Shown here: in pieces, positions 17,221-29,107 of the stretch
How positions within the stretch are numbered: the first letter of the stretch is position 1
Layout of the letters: each line of letters begins with the position of its first letter
Origin: Roseococcus sp. SDR
GTDB taxonomy: Bacteria; Pseudomonadota; Alphaproteobacteria; Acetobacterales; Acetobacteraceae
Length of the DNA stretch: 64,000 nt
Direction of reading: 5' to 3'
Assembly: GCF_019083995.1 (NCBI RefSeq)
Contig: NZ_JAHRCU010000016.1
Span: forward strand, 1-64,000
Position numbers and translations under genes: made by a program
Notes under the pieces: generated by a model
Database searches by the model: none
Told to the model about the DNA's origin: nothing
What the model saw: the letters and a program-made list of their open reading frames with translations, nothing else

Positions 17221-18072
17221 ATGCGCCCACTTTCTCGTGCCGCCCTGTTTCTCGTCTTCGCGCTGCCGCTCTCCGGCTGCGGCGTGTCCCAATGGGACGG
17301 CTCGGCCGCCGGCCTGTTCCGCACGCCGCCGGCTGGCACCGGTCTCGTGGATCGCTCGCCCGAATCGCTCTACGCGGCCGGCATCGAGGCCCTCCAGGCC
17401 CAGCGCTATCCGCAGGCGGTGGAGCTCTTCGAGGTGCTGGAGCGGGAGCACCCCTATTCCACCTGGGCCACCAACGCGAAGATCATGTCGGCCTATGGCG
17501 ACTACATGCGCAATCGCTACACCGAGGCCATCGGCACGCTGGACCGCTTCATCCAGCTGCACCCGGCGCATCGCGACATCGCCTACGCCTACTATCTGCG
17601 CAGCCTCGCCTATTACGAGCAGATCGCCGACAGCCAGCGCGACCAGCGCGGGACGGAGACAGCCCTGACCGCCCTGCAGGACGTGGCGAACCGCTTCCCC
17701 AACACCGCCTATGCCCGCGACGCCCGCCTCAAGATGGACCTGGCGCGCGATCACCTGGCGGGCCGCGAGATGAACATCGGCCGCTTCTACATGCGCCAGG
17801 GCCTCTACAGCGCCGCCATCGGCCGGTTCCGTCGCGTCGTCGAGGATTACCAGACCACCAACCACGTGCCCGAGGCGCTGCACCGGCTGACCGAGATGTA
17901 TCTGGCGCTGGGACTGCGTGACGAGGCGGCACGCGCCGCTTCCGTGCTCGGCCATAACTTCCCGGGCAATGCCTGGTACCAGGACAGCTACGCCATGCTG
18001 ACGCCCGGCGCGCAGATGGCGGCGCAGGACCGTCCCGGCTTCTTCCGGCGGGCCTGGAACAGCGTCTTCTAG
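17221..18072 (+). CDS. bamD: Outer-membrane assembly lipoprotein BamD
   Basis: BamD is the essential lipoprotein of the beta-barrel assembly machine. The 283-residue precursor has a lipoprotein signal ending LSGC (Cys20). TPR-like repeats follow, including SLYAAGIEALQAQRYPQAVELFEVLEREHPYS read in pieces along residues 50-85, and TALQDVANRFPNTAYARDA around 140-160. These are standard for the YfiO/ComL family. It follows lpxC and precedes recN by 11 bases, a common alphaproteobacterial order. Confidence 0.94.
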   Translation: MRPLSRAALFLVFALPLSGCGVSQWDGSAAGLFRTPPAGTGLVDRSPESLYAAGIEALQAQRYPQAVELFEVLEREHPYSTWATNAKIMSAYGDYMRNRYTEAIGTLDRFIQLHPAHRDIAYAYYLRSLAYYEQIADSQRDQRGTETALTALQDVANRFPNTAYARDARLKMDLARDHLAGREMNIGRFYMRQGLYSAAIGRFRRVVEDYQTTNHVPEALHRLTEMYLALGLRDEAARAASVLGHNFPGNAWYQDSYAMLTPGAQMAAQDRPGFFRRAWNSVF

Positions 18073-18083
18073 CGGGCGAGCGC

Positions 18084-19756
18084 ATGCTCGCCTCCCTCTC
18101 CATCCGCGACGTCGTGCTCATCGAGCGGCTCGACCTGAATTTCGGGCCGGGCCTCTCGGTGCTGACCGGCGAGACCGGCGCGGGCAAGTCCATCCTGCTC
18201 GATTCGCTGGGGCTCGCGCTCGGCATGCGCGCCGAGGCGGGGCTGGTGCGCGCGGGGCAGACCCAGGCGAGCGTCGCCGCCGTCTTCCAGCCGCCCGAGG
18301 GGCATCCGGCCTTCGCGCTTCTCGCCGAGCAGGGGATGGAGGCGGAGGAGACGCTGGTGCTGCGCCGCGTGCTGCAGGCCGATGGCCGCTCCCGCGCCTT
18401 CGTGAACGACCAGCCGGTGGGCGTCGCATTGCTGAAGCGCCTCGCCGCGACGCTGGTCGAGGTCCAGGGCCAGCATGACCAGGTGGGCCTGGCCGACCCC
18501 GCCACCCATGCCGCGCTGCTGGACGCCTTCGGGGCGCATGAGGCGGCACGCGGCCGCGTCGCCGCCGCCTATCGGTCCTGGCGCGCCGCCGAGCAGGCTT
18601 TGGCCGAGGCCGAGGCCGCCGTCGCCGCGGCGCTGCGCGACGAGGAATGGCTGCGGCACGCGGTGGAGGAACTCTCCACCCTCGCGCCCGAGGATGGCGA
18701 GGAGGAGCGCCTCGCGCAGGAACGCCAAGGGCTGCAACAGGCCGAGCGCCGCAACGAGGCGATCGCGAGCGCCTTGGCCGAGATCCAGCCGCGCGACCGC
18801 CGCTCCGCCCATCCCGGCCACGCGCTGCGCAACGCGGTGCGCGCGCTGGAACGCCTGCCACCGCCCAACGAGGCCGCGCAACCCGCCCTCGCCGCTCTCA
18901 CCCAGGCGCAGGACGCGCTGGCCGAGGCGGAGCGGCTGCTCGAGCGGCTCGCCATGGACGCCCTGCCCGATCCGCGCCGGCTGGAGGCGCTGGAGGACCG
19001 GCTCTATGGCTTGCGCTCCGCCGCGCGGAAGCACGGCGTGGCGGTGGTCGAACTGACCGGCCATCTGGAGGCCCTGCGCGAACGGCTGGCCGCGCTGGAT
19101 GCCGGCACAGGCCGCGTCTCCGCGCTGGAGGCCGCCCGCAAGACGGCCCGCGCCGATTACATCGCCGCCGCCGAGGCGCTGACCGCCGCCCGCCGCGCCT
19201 CGGCGACCAAGCTGGAAAAGGCGCTCGCCGCCGAATTGCCGCCGCTGAAGCTCGACCGCGCGCGCGTCGTCATCGAGATCGCGCCCCGCGAGGAAAGCGC
19301 CTGGGGCGCCGACGGCATGGACCGCGTCACGCTGCTGGTCTCGACCAATCCCGGCCAGACACCGGGCGCCCTGATCAAGATCGCCTCGGGCGGCGAGCTC
19401 TCGCGCCTCATGCTGGCGCTGAAGGTGGTGCTGGCGCGCGGCTCGCCCGTGCCGACGCTGGTCTTCGACGAGGTGGATGCCGGCATCGGCGGCGCGACCG
19501 CAGCCGCGGTGGGCGAGCGGCTGGCCCGTGTGGCCGAGCGGCTGCAGGTGCTGGTGGTCACCCACTCGCCGCAGGTGGCCGCGCGCGGCGCGCATCACCT
19601 GCAGGTGGCCAAGGCGGTGCGCGGCAGCAAGGCCGAGACACGGGTCACGCCGCTCGACGTGCCGGCCCGGCGCGAGGAAATCGCCCGCATGCTGGCGGGC
19701 GAGACGGTGACCGAAGCCGCACGCGCGGCGGCCGCCAGCCTGCTGGATGGCGTCGC

Positions 19757-19760
<4 letters not shown>
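18084..19760 (+). CDS. recN: DNA repair protein RecN
   Basis: RecN is an SMC-like ATPase that helps in recombinational repair of double-strand breaks. The 558-residue protein has Walker A GETGAGKSILLDSLGL at about residues 29-44, a QGQHDQ motif near 130, a long central coiled coil rich in Ala, Glu and Arg (about 170-400), the ABC signature SGGELSRLMLALK, and Walker B PTLVFDEVDAGIGG. Its length is normal. Its stop overlaps the GTG of the next gene (GTGA). No LexA box was identified upstream. Confidence 0.95.
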
Positions 19761-22332
<2,572 letters not shown>

Positions 22333-22389
22333 AGTCTCTTACATTGGCAAGGCTGCGGGCGCATTCTGGCGCCCCGACAGGAGGTGCCC

Positions 22390-22827
22390 ATGGACCAGAT
22401 CAACCCGCTCTTCACCGCGACCGCCACGGCCACCGGCGGCCGCAACGGCCACACCGCGGCCGAGGATGGCAGCGTCGCAACCGACCTTTCCGTACCCAAG
22501 GCGATGGGCGGCCCGGGCAAGCCTGGTACCTCGACGCCCGAGCACCTGTTCGCGGCGGGCTATGCCGCCTGCTTCGGCGGCGCGCTGGATTTCGTCGGCA
22601 AGCAGCACAAGAAGAATGCCGCCGGTGCCAAGGTGACGGCGGCCGTCTCCATCGGCCCGCGCGAGAAGGGCGGCTTCGGCCTCGCCGTCGTGCTCACGGT
22701 GGAGGACCCCTCCCTGCCCCAGGCCGAGCTCGAGGCGCTGGCCATGGAGGCGCATGAGAAGATCTGCCCCTATAGCCACGCCACGCGCGGCAATGTGGAT
22801 GTGAAGGTCGAGGTGAAGGGCGGCTGA
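22390..22827 (+). CDS. ohr: Organic hydroperoxide resistance protein Ohr
   Basis: Ohr is a cytosolic thiol peroxidase that reduces organic and lipid hydroperoxides. The 145-residue protein keeps the reactive Cys61 in GYAACFGGAL, the resolving Cys126 in KICPYSHATRGN, and the acidic/basic partners upstream. ATG 22390 is preceded by GGAGG; an in-frame GTG at 22384 is less suited. No OhrR regulator gene or canonical OhrR operator is visible. It converges with the aminopeptidase gene seven bases away. Confidence 0.94.
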   Translation: MDQINPLFTATATATGGRNGHTAAEDGSVATDLSVPKAMGGPGKPGTSTPEHLFAAGYAACFGGALDFVGKQHKKNAAGAKVTAAVSIGPREKGGFGLAVVLTVEDPSLPQAELEALAMEAHEKICPYSHATRGNVDVKVEVKGG

Positions 22828-22834
22828 GCGCCCC

Positions 22835-24604
22835 TCACAGCGGCGCGCATTCGCGCGCCAGCCACTCCCGCACGGCCGGCTCCAGGCTCGGCCCGATCTC
22901 GGCCTGGACGCGGGCGTGATAGGCATTGACCCAGTCACGCTCGGCGGTCGTGAGCTGGCTCGGCACGATCAGCGCGCGGCAATAGGGCGCCAGCGTCAGC
23001 GTCTCGAACTCCAGGAAGGTCTTGGCCTGGTCCGGCTGGCGCGCGGCTTCCCGCGCCAGCAGCAGGTTCTCGATGCGGATGCCGTAATGCCCGGGCAGGT
23101 AGTAGCCCGGCTCATCCGAGAGGATCATGCCCGGGCGGATGGGCACGACGCGCGCGGCCCGGCTGAAGGCCACCGGCCCCTCATGCACCGAGAGGAAGCT
23201 GCCCACGCCATGGCCCGTGCCGTGGTCGTAGTCGAGGCCTGAATCCCAGAGTGGCCGCCGCGCGATGGCGTCGAGATGCGGCCCCGCGACCCCCACCGGA
23301 AAGCGCACGGTCGCGAGCGCGATATGGCCGCGCAGGACGGCGGTGTAGCGCGCGCGCAGCGAGGCCGGCGCGGGGCCCGGGCCGCTCCAGAGCGTGCGGG
23401 TGATGTCCGTGGTGCCATCCGGATACTGCCCGCCACTGTCGATCAGGTAGCACTCATCCGCGTTGATCGGGCGGTTGGTCGCCTCGCTCACGCGATAATG
23501 CACGATGGCGCCGTTCTCGCCCGCGCCGGAGATGGCGGGGAAGCTCTCGGCCACGAAGCCGGGCACGCGGCGGCGCTCATCCAGCAGGCGGGCCGCGGCG
23601 GAGATTTCCGTCAGGCCGCCCTTCGGCGCCTCGGCCGCGAACCAGGCGAGGAAATTCGCCACCGCCACCGCGTCGCGCCGATGGGCGTTGCGCGCACCCT
23701 GCTGCTCGGTCGCGTTCTTGGTCGCGCGTGGCAGGCGCGTCGGGTCCTCGCCCGCGATCACGCGGGCGCCGGCGTCGCGCAGGGTGGCGGCGAACCAGGC
23801 GGGCGTCGCATCCGCATCGACCCGGACCGCGCGGCCGGAGAGTTCGCCCAGCGCGCGGGCCAGGTTGGCGCGCGGCTCGATGGAGACGCGGTTGCCCAGA
23901 TGCGCGCGCGTCGCCTCCGGCACGCGCTCGGGCGCATGCAGGAACATCCGGACGGAGGCATCGTCCCGCACCAGCGCGAAGGCGAGCGGCATGGGGGTAT
24001 GCGCGAGATCAGCTCCACGCAGGTTGAGCAGCCAGGCGACGGAATGCGCATCGGCCAGCAGCGCCGCCTGTTCGCCAGACTGGCGCAGGCTCGCCGCCAG
24101 CGCCTCACGCTTCGCCTCGGCGCTCTCGCCAGATAGCTCCGCGCCGTGCGGCAGCACGGCGGCGGCCGGCGGCGCGGGGCGGTCCTGCCAGATGGCGTCC
24201 AGCGGATTGGGCGTGAGCGGAACAAGGTTCAGCCCGGAGAGGCGCTTGAGAAACCCTTCGCTGTGCAGCCAGGGATCGTAGCCGAGCCTGAGATCGGCCG
24301 CATGCTCGCGCAGCCAGGCCTCGGGCGGCTCCTCAATCAGGTGGCGGCGTTCCCACAGCGCGGCATCGGTCTCGGCGGCGACCTGGGTGGTGTAGCGGCC
24401 ATCGGTGAAGACGGCGGCGCGCTCAGGCAGAACGACGGCCATGCCCGCACTGCCGGTGAAACCGGTGAGCCAGGCGAGGCGCTCGCCGGAGGGGGGGACA
24501 TACTCGCCCAGATGTTCGTCCGAGCGCGGGACCAGGAAGCCATCCACGCCCTGAGCGGCCAGCGCGGCGCGAAGGGTGGCGAGGCGATCGGCTTTGGTTA
24601 ACAT
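22835..24604 (-). CDS. Aminopeptidase P family protein (Xaa-Pro aminopeptidase, M24B)
   Basis: This 589-residue metallopeptidase resembles the three-domain eukaryotic-type aminopeptidase P. It has two creatinase N-like domains (about 1-310) and a pita-bread catalytic domain (about 315-540). Dinuclear metal ligands are visible in LIDSGGQYPDGTTDITRT, in HGTGHGVGSFLSVHEGP (His), in SDEPGYY (Glu) and in GIRIENL (Glu). A C-terminal M24_C-type domain follows. It should release N-terminal residues preceding proline in the cytoplasm. The start at ATG 24604 gives the family-like beginning. It diverges from the DUF1127 gene. Confidence 0.93.
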   Translation of the reverse strand: MLTKADRLATLRAALAAQGVDGFLVPRSDEHLGEYVPPSGERLAWLTGFTGSAGMAVVLPERAAVFTDGRYTTQVAAETDAALWERRHLIEEPPEAWLREHAADLRLGYDPWLHSEGFLKRLSGLNLVPLTPNPLDAIWQDRPAPPAAAVLPHGAELSGESAEAKREALAASLRQSGEQAALLADAHSVAWLLNLRGADLAHTPMPLAFALVRDDASVRMFLHAPERVPEATRAHLGNRVSIEPRANLARALGELSGRAVRVDADATPAWFAATLRDAGARVIAGEDPTRLPRATKNATEQQGARNAHRRDAVAVANFLAWFAAEAPKGGLTEISAAARLLDERRRVPGFVAESFPAISGAGENGAIVHYRVSEATNRPINADECYLIDSGGQYPDGTTDITRTLWSGPGPAPASLRARYTAVLRGHIALATVRFPVGVAGPHLDAIARRPLWDSGLDYDHGTGHGVGSFLSVHEGPVAFSRAARVVPIRPGMILSDEPGYYLPGHYGIRIENLLLAREAARQPDQAKTFLEFETLTLAPYCRALIVPSQLTTAERDWVNAYHARVQAEIGPSLEPAVREWLARECAPL

Positions 24605-24640
24605 CGGAAGCCCTGTTGTTAAGACATGTGTCCACAATAT

Positions 24641-24661
24641 GACATGCGTCATGCGCATGTC
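24641..24661. promoter_or_regulatory. 21-base inverted repeat between the aminopeptidase and DUF1127 genes
   Basis: GACATGCG (24641-24648) and CGCATGTC (24654-24661) form a perfect 8-base inverted repeat with a five-base centre. A related GACATGTGTC lies 16 bases to the left. It sits in the 153-base divergent gap and is a candidate binding site for a dimeric regulator. The regulator is unknown. Confidence 0.4.
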
Positions 24662-24757
24662 TGCGGCATGAGCTTCGCACAACCTGTCCTCGCTGCAATC
24701 CCCTACATCACCGTCATCCGGATGGCACCGCCGTCCTTCACAACAGGATCACAGACC

Positions 24758-25099
24758 ATGACCCGCATCACCCCAGCCGAAGCCGTGCTGCTGATGCCCC
24801 AGAGCTCCCTCCATGGGGCGCCCCGCAACGCCGAAGCCGAGCGCGTCGCCGCCATGATCGCCGAGGCGCGCCAGGCACGCGACCGCGCGATGGCCGAGCG
24901 CATCCGCGGCTTCTTCCACAGCCTGCGCAGCCTGCTGACGACACTGCGCACCCGCCGCGAGACGATCGAGCAGCTGCGCGCGATGAGCGACCGCGAGCTG
25001 GCGGATATCGGCCTGACCCGCGGCAACATCACCGCAGCCGCGGTGGCCGCCACGCCGGTTGCGGCGAACGACCAGATGGATGCCCGCGCGGCCGCCTGA
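24758..25099 (+). CDS. DUF1127 domain protein
   Basis: This small, basic, Arg-rich protein has 113 residues. The last third contains the DUF1127 motif RETIEQLRAMSDRELADIGLTR at about 70-92. Small DUF1127 proteins in other alphaproteobacteria influence phosphate, carbon and RNA metabolism and are often stress-induced; that is family knowledge, not shown here. The start at 24758 follows AGGA. The gene ends 25 bases before a strong terminator, so it is probably monocistronic. A 21-base inverted repeat lies upstream. Confidence 0.85.
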   Translation: MTRITPAEAVLLMPQSSLHGAPRNAEAERVAAMIAEARQARDRAMAERIRGFFHSLRSLLTTLRTRRETIEQLRAMSDRELADIGLTRGNITAAAVAATPVAANDQMDARAAA

Positions 25100-25121
25100 G
25101 CCGCAGCGCGCGAACTGATGG

Positions 25122-25156
25122 AAAGGGCGGCGGAGCCTGGCTCCGCCGCCCTTTTT
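25122..25156. terminator. Strong, probably bidirectional Rho-independent terminator
   Basis: GGGCGGCGGAGCC (25125-25137) pairs perfectly with GGCTCCGCCGCCC (25139-25151), followed by TTTTT on the plus strand and preceded by AAA. The plus-strand orientation ends the DUF1127 transcript. The minus-strand orientation, with three T residues, may end the lipoprotein transcript that stops at 25163. Confidence 0.8.
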
Positions 25157-25162
25157 CGCGCG

Positions 25163-25429
25163 CTATTGCGAGGCGCGACCCGCCTGGTAGCCCCGCTGCC
25201 AGGACTGCTGCTCCGCTTCGCGGGCGCGGCCCATCAGGTAGCCGCCGGCCGCGCCGATGCCAGCGCCGGCCAGCGCGCCCCAGCCCGCATTGCCGGAGAA
25301 GGAGCCGACGATGGCACCCGTCGCGGCACCGAGGCCCGCACCGCCGGCCGTGAGGCGGCCGGTGTCCGACATGTTCTCGCAGCCGCCCAGCGCGAGTGCC
25401 AGGACGGGAACCAGCAGGATCTTGCGCAT
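25163..25429 (-). CDS. Glycine-zipper lipoprotein
   Basis: This is an 88-residue predicted outer-membrane lipoprotein. The signal ends ALALGGC, so the lipidated cysteine is residue 17. The mature part has a glycine-zipper stretch with repeated GxxxG spacing (GGAGLGAATGAIVGSF ... GALAGAGIGAAGGYLMG), as in small YMGG-like or SlyB/OsmB-like envelope proteins, then a polar RAREAEQQSWQRGYQAG tail. ATG 25429 follows GAGGAAAG. Function unknown, probably envelope stress or integrity. Confidence 0.82.
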   Translation of the reverse strand: MRKILLVPVLALALGGCENMSDTGRLTAGGAGLGAATGAIVGSFSGNAGWGALAGAGIGAAGGYLMGRAREAEQQSWQRGYQAGRASQ

Positions 25430-25440
25430 CTCTTTCCTCC

Positions 25441-25854
25441 TCACGAGGCGCGGCGCGCCGGGCGGCGCGGGCAGGGATAGGCGGCGGTGGCGAAGCGCAC
25501 CACGCCCTCGGCGGCCGAGGTGCCGGCATATTGCGGATTGGCGCCCGCCCAGGTGACGAAGGCCCCGGTGATGCTGGCGACCGTCGGCCGCGGATCGGGC
25601 AGGCAGAAGAAAGGCCCGACGCGGCTGCCGCGCTGGGTCAGCTCGCCGTGGAACTGGCCCACCGCCAGCAGGAAGCCGTGGCAGAAATTCACCGCCGACA
25701 CCACGTTGGGGTCGGACGGACCCGCCGCGCAGAGCGCCGCGAGGTCGGAGGTCTTGCCCCCCACGAAATTATCCGGCGTCACCTGCGCCAGCGCGGGCGC
25801 GCTGCCCAGGGCCAATGCCGCGGCCAGAGCGGCCCCGGTCCATCGCGTCATCAT
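25441..25854 (-). CDS. Rap1a/Tai-family protein (orphan)
   Basis: This 137-residue exported protein has a signal peptide ending ALAQ and the pattern of the Rap1a/Tai domain. It opens with a TPDNFVGGKTSDLAALC helix, then AVNFCHGFLLAVGQ, and FFCLPDPRPTVASITGAFVTW, with a C-terminal cysteine (AAYPCPRR). Four conserved-looking cysteines could form two disulfides. Founding members are periplasmic immunity proteins against type VI amidase effectors, but many alphaproteobacterial members stand alone. No effector or T6SS gene is in the window, so an immunity role is not supported. Two adjacent ATGs (25854 and 25851) are possible starts. Confidence 0.72.
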   Translation of the reverse strand: MMTRWTGAALAAALALGSAPALAQVTPDNFVGGKTSDLAALCAAGPSDPNVVSAVNFCHGFLLAVGQFHGELTQRGSRVGPFFCLPDPRPTVASITGAFVTWAGANPQYAGTSAAEGVVRFATAAYPCPRRPARRAS

Positions 25855-26032
25855 GCTCTCTCTCCCTCGCCGACCGGCGCGGCGGCACCGGTTCGTCTCG
25901 ATTCACGGTTGAAGACTGCGCCAGCGGCCTGACGGCGGCAACATGCTTGCGCAATACCCCCGCGCCGCGCGCATGCCGGCCCCGGCGACAACTTCGCTTG
26001 CGGCGGGCCGGCCGCTTCGGTCACATCCGGAC

Positions 26033-27262
26033 ATGTCCCAAGACGCCGTTCATTCCGCCAAGCGCATCCTCTGGGTCGCGATCATCGCGGCGGCGGCCAC
26101 TTCCAGCCTCGCCATGGGCATCCGCCAGACCTTCGGCCTGCTGCTGCTGCCGCTCGCCGCCGAGAATGGCGTGGCCCCCTGGGCCTTCGGCCTGGCCGTG
26201 GCGCTTCATAACCTCACCTGGGGTCTGGGCCAGCCCGTCTCGGGCGCGATGGCGGACAAGCACGGCTCGGGCCGCGTCATGGCGATGGGCGGTGTCTTCT
26301 ACCTGATCGGCTGCGGCCTGCCGGCGTTGTTTCCCTCCAACGCGACCGTGATGATCGGCATCGGCGTCTTCTCGGGCTTCGGCGTCGCCTGCGCCGGCAC
26401 AGGCCTCGCGCTCGCCGCCATCGGCCGCCTGGCGCCGCCCGAAAAGCGCGGCGAATACATCGGCATCGCGAGCGCCGGCGGCAGCCTCGGCCAGGCGGCG
26501 ATGGTGCCGCTCACCTTCTCCGCCATCGGCGGCTTCGGCGCTGCGGGCGCGCTGATGATGCTGGCCGCCTCCGCCGTGCTCATCATCCCGCTCGCGCGCA
26601 ATATCGAGTGGCGCCCGGCGGCGCGCAGCGGCCCGCCCGCCGCCGGCCTCGCGGGCCTGCCCGCGCTCGCGCGCCGCTCGCTGGCCGATCGCGACTTCGC
26701 GCTGCTGACCGGCGGCTTCTTCGCCTGCGGCTTCCAGCTCGCCTTCCTGACCACGCACCTGCCCTCGCACATCGCGCTTTGCGGCCAGCCGGCGGCCCTC
26801 GGCATGGTGGCGATGACGATGATCGGGCTGTTCAACATCCCGGGTTCCTGGTTCTGCGGCTGGCTCTCCAGCCGCATCAAGCCGGAGAACGGGCTGGGCT
26901 GGATCTACCTCGTCCGCACGCTCGCCATCGCGGGCTTCGCCGTCGCCCCGCCCAGCGAATGGGGCACGATCATCTTCGCCGCCGTGATGGGCTTCGTCTG
27001 GCTGGGCACCGTGCCGCTCACCTCGGCCGCCATCGCGCGGCGCTTCGGCGTGGGCGACCTCGGCGCGCTCTATGGTGTCTGCTTCTTCAGCCACCAGATC
27101 GGCGGCTTCCTGGGCGCTGGCTCCGGCGCGGTGCTCATGGCCTGGACCGGCAGCTACGCCGCCTTCTGGCCGGTCATGATCCTGGTCGGCCTCACCGCCA
27201 GCGTGCTGAACTGGATGGCCAAGGCGCCCGGCGCGCGCGGGACCCTTGCAACAGCGGGTTGA
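26033..27262 (+). CDS. MFS transporter
   Basis: This is a 409-residue major-facilitator protein with twelve predicted transmembrane helices and a central cytoplasmic loop around residues 195-215. The A-like motif [17 protein letters not shown] follows helix 2. The N-terminal [15 protein letters not shown] resembles monocarboxylate/oxalate-formate-antiporter-like carriers. The substrate cannot be told. The ATG at 26033 was chosen because the 30 upstream codons have no membrane character. It precedes moaA by 50 bases and diverges from the Rap1a gene. Confidence 0.85.
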   Translation: MSQDAVHSAKRILWVAIIAAAATSSLAMGIRQTFGLLLLPLAAENGVAPWAFGLAVALHNLTWGLGQPVSGAMADKHGSGRVMAMGGVFYLIGCGLPALFPSNATVMIGIGVFSGFGVACAGTGLALAAIGRLAPPEKRGEYIGIASAGGSLGQAAMVPLTFSAIGGFGAAGALMMLAASAVLIIPLARNIEWRPAARSGPPAAGLAGLPALARRSLADRDFALLTGGFFACGFQLAFLTTHLPSHIALCGQPAALGMVAMTMIGLFNIPGSWFCGWLSSRIKPENGLGWIYLVRTLAIAGFAVAPPSEWGTIIFAAVMGFVWLGTVPLTSAAIARRFGVGDLGALYGVCFFSHQIGGFLGAGSGAVLMAWTGSYAAFWPVMILVGLTASVLNWMAKAPGARGTLATAG

Positions 27263-27312
27263 TCCGCCCCAAATGGGGTGAAATCTCCAACATCCCGGGA
27301 CTCCACGCCGTC

Positions 27313-28302
27313 ATGATCGACCCCTTTGGGCGACATATCAGCTACCTCCGCGTTTCCGTGACGGATCGCTGCGACCTGCGCTGCGTCTATTGCATGGCGG
27401 AGGACATGACCTTCCTCCCGAAATCCGAGGTGCTGACGCTGGAGGAGTTGGAACGCCTCTGCGGCACCTTCATCGACCTCGGCGTCCGCAAGCTGCGGCT
27501 GACGGGCGGCGAGCCGCTGGTGCGCAAGAACGTGATGTCGCTGGTGCGCGGCCTCGGCGCGCGCATCGGGTCCGGACTGGAGGAGCTGACGCTCACCACC
27601 AACGGCACGCAGTTGACCAAGTACGCGGATGACCTGGCGGCCGCCGGCGTGCGCCGCATCAACGTCTCGATCGACACGCTGGACGCCGCCGCCTTCAAGG
27701 CCGCGACCCGCTGGGGCGAGCTGGACAAGGTTCTGGACGGCGTCTTCGCCGCCAAGGCCGCGGGCCTGCATGTGAAGATCAACGCCGTGGCGCTGAAGGG
27801 CGTGAACGAGCACGAGTTCGACCGCATGCTCGCCTGGTGCGGCGAGCACGGCTTCGATCTCTGCCTGATCGAGACCATGCCGCTCGGCGAGATCAGCGAG
27901 GACCGCACGGATCAGTTCCTGCCGCTCAGCCTCGTCCGCGCCCGCCTCAAGCAGAACTGGACGCTGAACGAGAGCAGCCACACGACAGGCGGCCCCGCGC
28001 GCTACTACGACGTGGCCGAGACCGGCACGCGCCTCGGCTTCATCACGCCGATGACGCATAACTTCTGCGAGAGCTGCAACCGCGTGCGGCTGACCTGCAC
28101 CGGCACGCTCTACATGTGCCTGGGCCAGGAGGATGCGGCCGATCTGCGCGCGCCGCTGCGTGACCCCGCGCTGGGCGAGGAAGGCCTGCGCGCGGCCATC
28201 GCGGATGCCATCGCGCGCAAGCCCAAGGGCCATGACTTCGTGATTGATCGCCGCCGTTCGGCCCCCGCGGTCGCGCGCCACATGAGTGTCACGGGCGGCT
28301 GA
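27313..28302 (+). CDS. moaA: GTP 3',8-cyclase MoaA
   Basis: MoaA is a radical-SAM enzyme that, with MoaC, converts GTP to cyclic pyranopterin monophosphate in molybdenum cofactor synthesis. The 329-residue protein has the N-terminal cluster at Cys20, 24 and 27 ([10 protein letters not shown]), the LTGGEPL motif, and a C-terminal second cluster, [12 protein letters not shown]. It ends in the GG tail needed for activity. ATG 27313 is followed by [18 protein letters not shown], as in homologues. Its stop overlaps the start of the next gene (TGATG). No other moa gene is in the window. Confidence 0.96.
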   Translation: MIDPFGRHISYLRVSVTDRCDLRCVYCMAEDMTFLPKSEVLTLEELERLCGTFIDLGVRKLRLTGGEPLVRKNVMSLVRGLGARIGSGLEELTLTTNGTQLTKYADDLAAAGVRRINVSIDTLDAAAFKAATRWGELDKVLDGVFAAKAAGLHVKINAVALKGVNEHEFDRMLAWCGEHGFDLCLIETMPLGEISEDRTDQFLPLSLVRARLKQNWTLNESSHTTGGPARYYDVAETGTRLGFITPMTHNFCESCNRVRLTCTGTLYMCLGQEDAADLRAPLRDPALGEEGLRAAIADAIARKPKGHDFVIDRRRSAPAVARHMSVTGG

Positions 28303-28619
28303 TGCTGAACGACCTCGTCACCCGCCTGACCCTGCCGGGCCTGCCGGAATGGACCGGGCTGGTGGCGCTGCTGATCCTGCTGCTGCTGGCGGTCTGCCTG
28401 CTCGTCATGCCCTTCTCGGTCTTCGGGCTGAAGGGCCGGCTCGATTCCATCGAGGCGCAGCTCGATGACCTGCGGGCCGAGCTGCGCGTGATGATCGCGC
28501 GGCAATCCGAGCCCCGGCGCGATGGCCGGGACGCGACACCCAATATCCCCGAGCCCTATGCGCCCCCCGCCCCGCAGGGCCGGGCCGAGCCGCGCATCTC
28601 CTGGCCGCGCCAGCCTTGA
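28302..28619 (+). CDS. Small membrane-anchored hypothetical protein
   Basis: This protein has 105 residues. A single strong hydrophobic helix at about 17-41 is followed by a short amphipathic coiled-coil-like segment (RLDSIEAQLDDLRAELRVM) and a Pro/Arg-rich tail. There are no enzymatic motifs. The start overlaps the moaA stop and the end overlaps the next TTG start, so it is coupled on both sides. It is presumably an inner-membrane protein with a cytoplasmic tail. Function unknown. Confidence 0.7.
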   Translation: MLNDLVTRLTLPGLPEWTGLVALLILLLLAVCLLVMPFSVFGLKGRLDSIEAQLDDLRAELRVMIARQSEPRRDGRDATPNIPEPYAPPAPQGRAEPRISWPRQP

Positions 28620-29098
28620 GGCTCGGCCGCCGCGCCGCCATCTTGGCGCTGCTGCTGCCGATTCCGGCCCTGGCCCAGGCGGTGGATCACAAGCAGGGTG
28701 TGCTCGGCCATCTCTCCGTGCAGATCGGCACCACCAACACGCCGCAGGTGGTGAACGACCCGGCCGTCCGCCGCACGCTTTCCGCCCTGCTCGGCGAGCC
28801 CGGCGTGCGGCTGCTCAACAACAACCTCCAGCTCGTCGCCCCCATCGCGTTCGATGGGACGGCCCTGGTGCTGCGCGGCGCCCGGCAAGAGGCGGTCGGC
28901 GAACAGGAGGCCTTCCTCTCCATCCGTCCGCGTGATGGGATCATGGAGGTCGCGATCCTCACCGCCGGCCGCGTGCGTTTCGTCTCCCAGCGCCCCATGG
29001 GCGAGCGGAGCGAGATGCTCGAACCGCAACTCATTCGCTGGGGCGTTGGCCGCGGCGTCCCGCTCGATGAACGGCGCGTCCCGCCCGCCGCAAGATAG
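28616..29098 (+). CDS. Hypothetical exported protein
   Basis: This 160-residue product has a Sec signal peptide of about 22 residues ending ALAQA. The start is TTG 28616, overlapping the previous stop as TTGA. The mature protein begins VDHKQGVLGHLSVQIGTTNTPQ and looks like a small beta-rich domain. No family was recognised. It lies nine bases before a nitrilase-family gene, in an apparent moaA-to-nitrilase operon. Confidence 0.65.
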   Translation: MRLGRRAAILALLLPIPALAQAVDHKQGVLGHLSVQIGTTNTPQVVNDPAVRRTLSALLGEPGVRLLNNNLQLVAPIAFDGTALVLRGARQEAVGEQEAFLSIRPRDGIMEVAILTAGRVRFVSQRPMGERSEMLEPQLIRWGVGRGVPLDERRVPPAAR

Positions 29099-29107
29099 GC
29101 CCTGCCC

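Noticed and set aside
22358-22375. A GGGCGC/GCGCCC hairpin between ligA and ohr, considered as a terminator.
   Set aside because: The six-base stem lacks a T tract, and the ohr ribosome-binding site follows directly.
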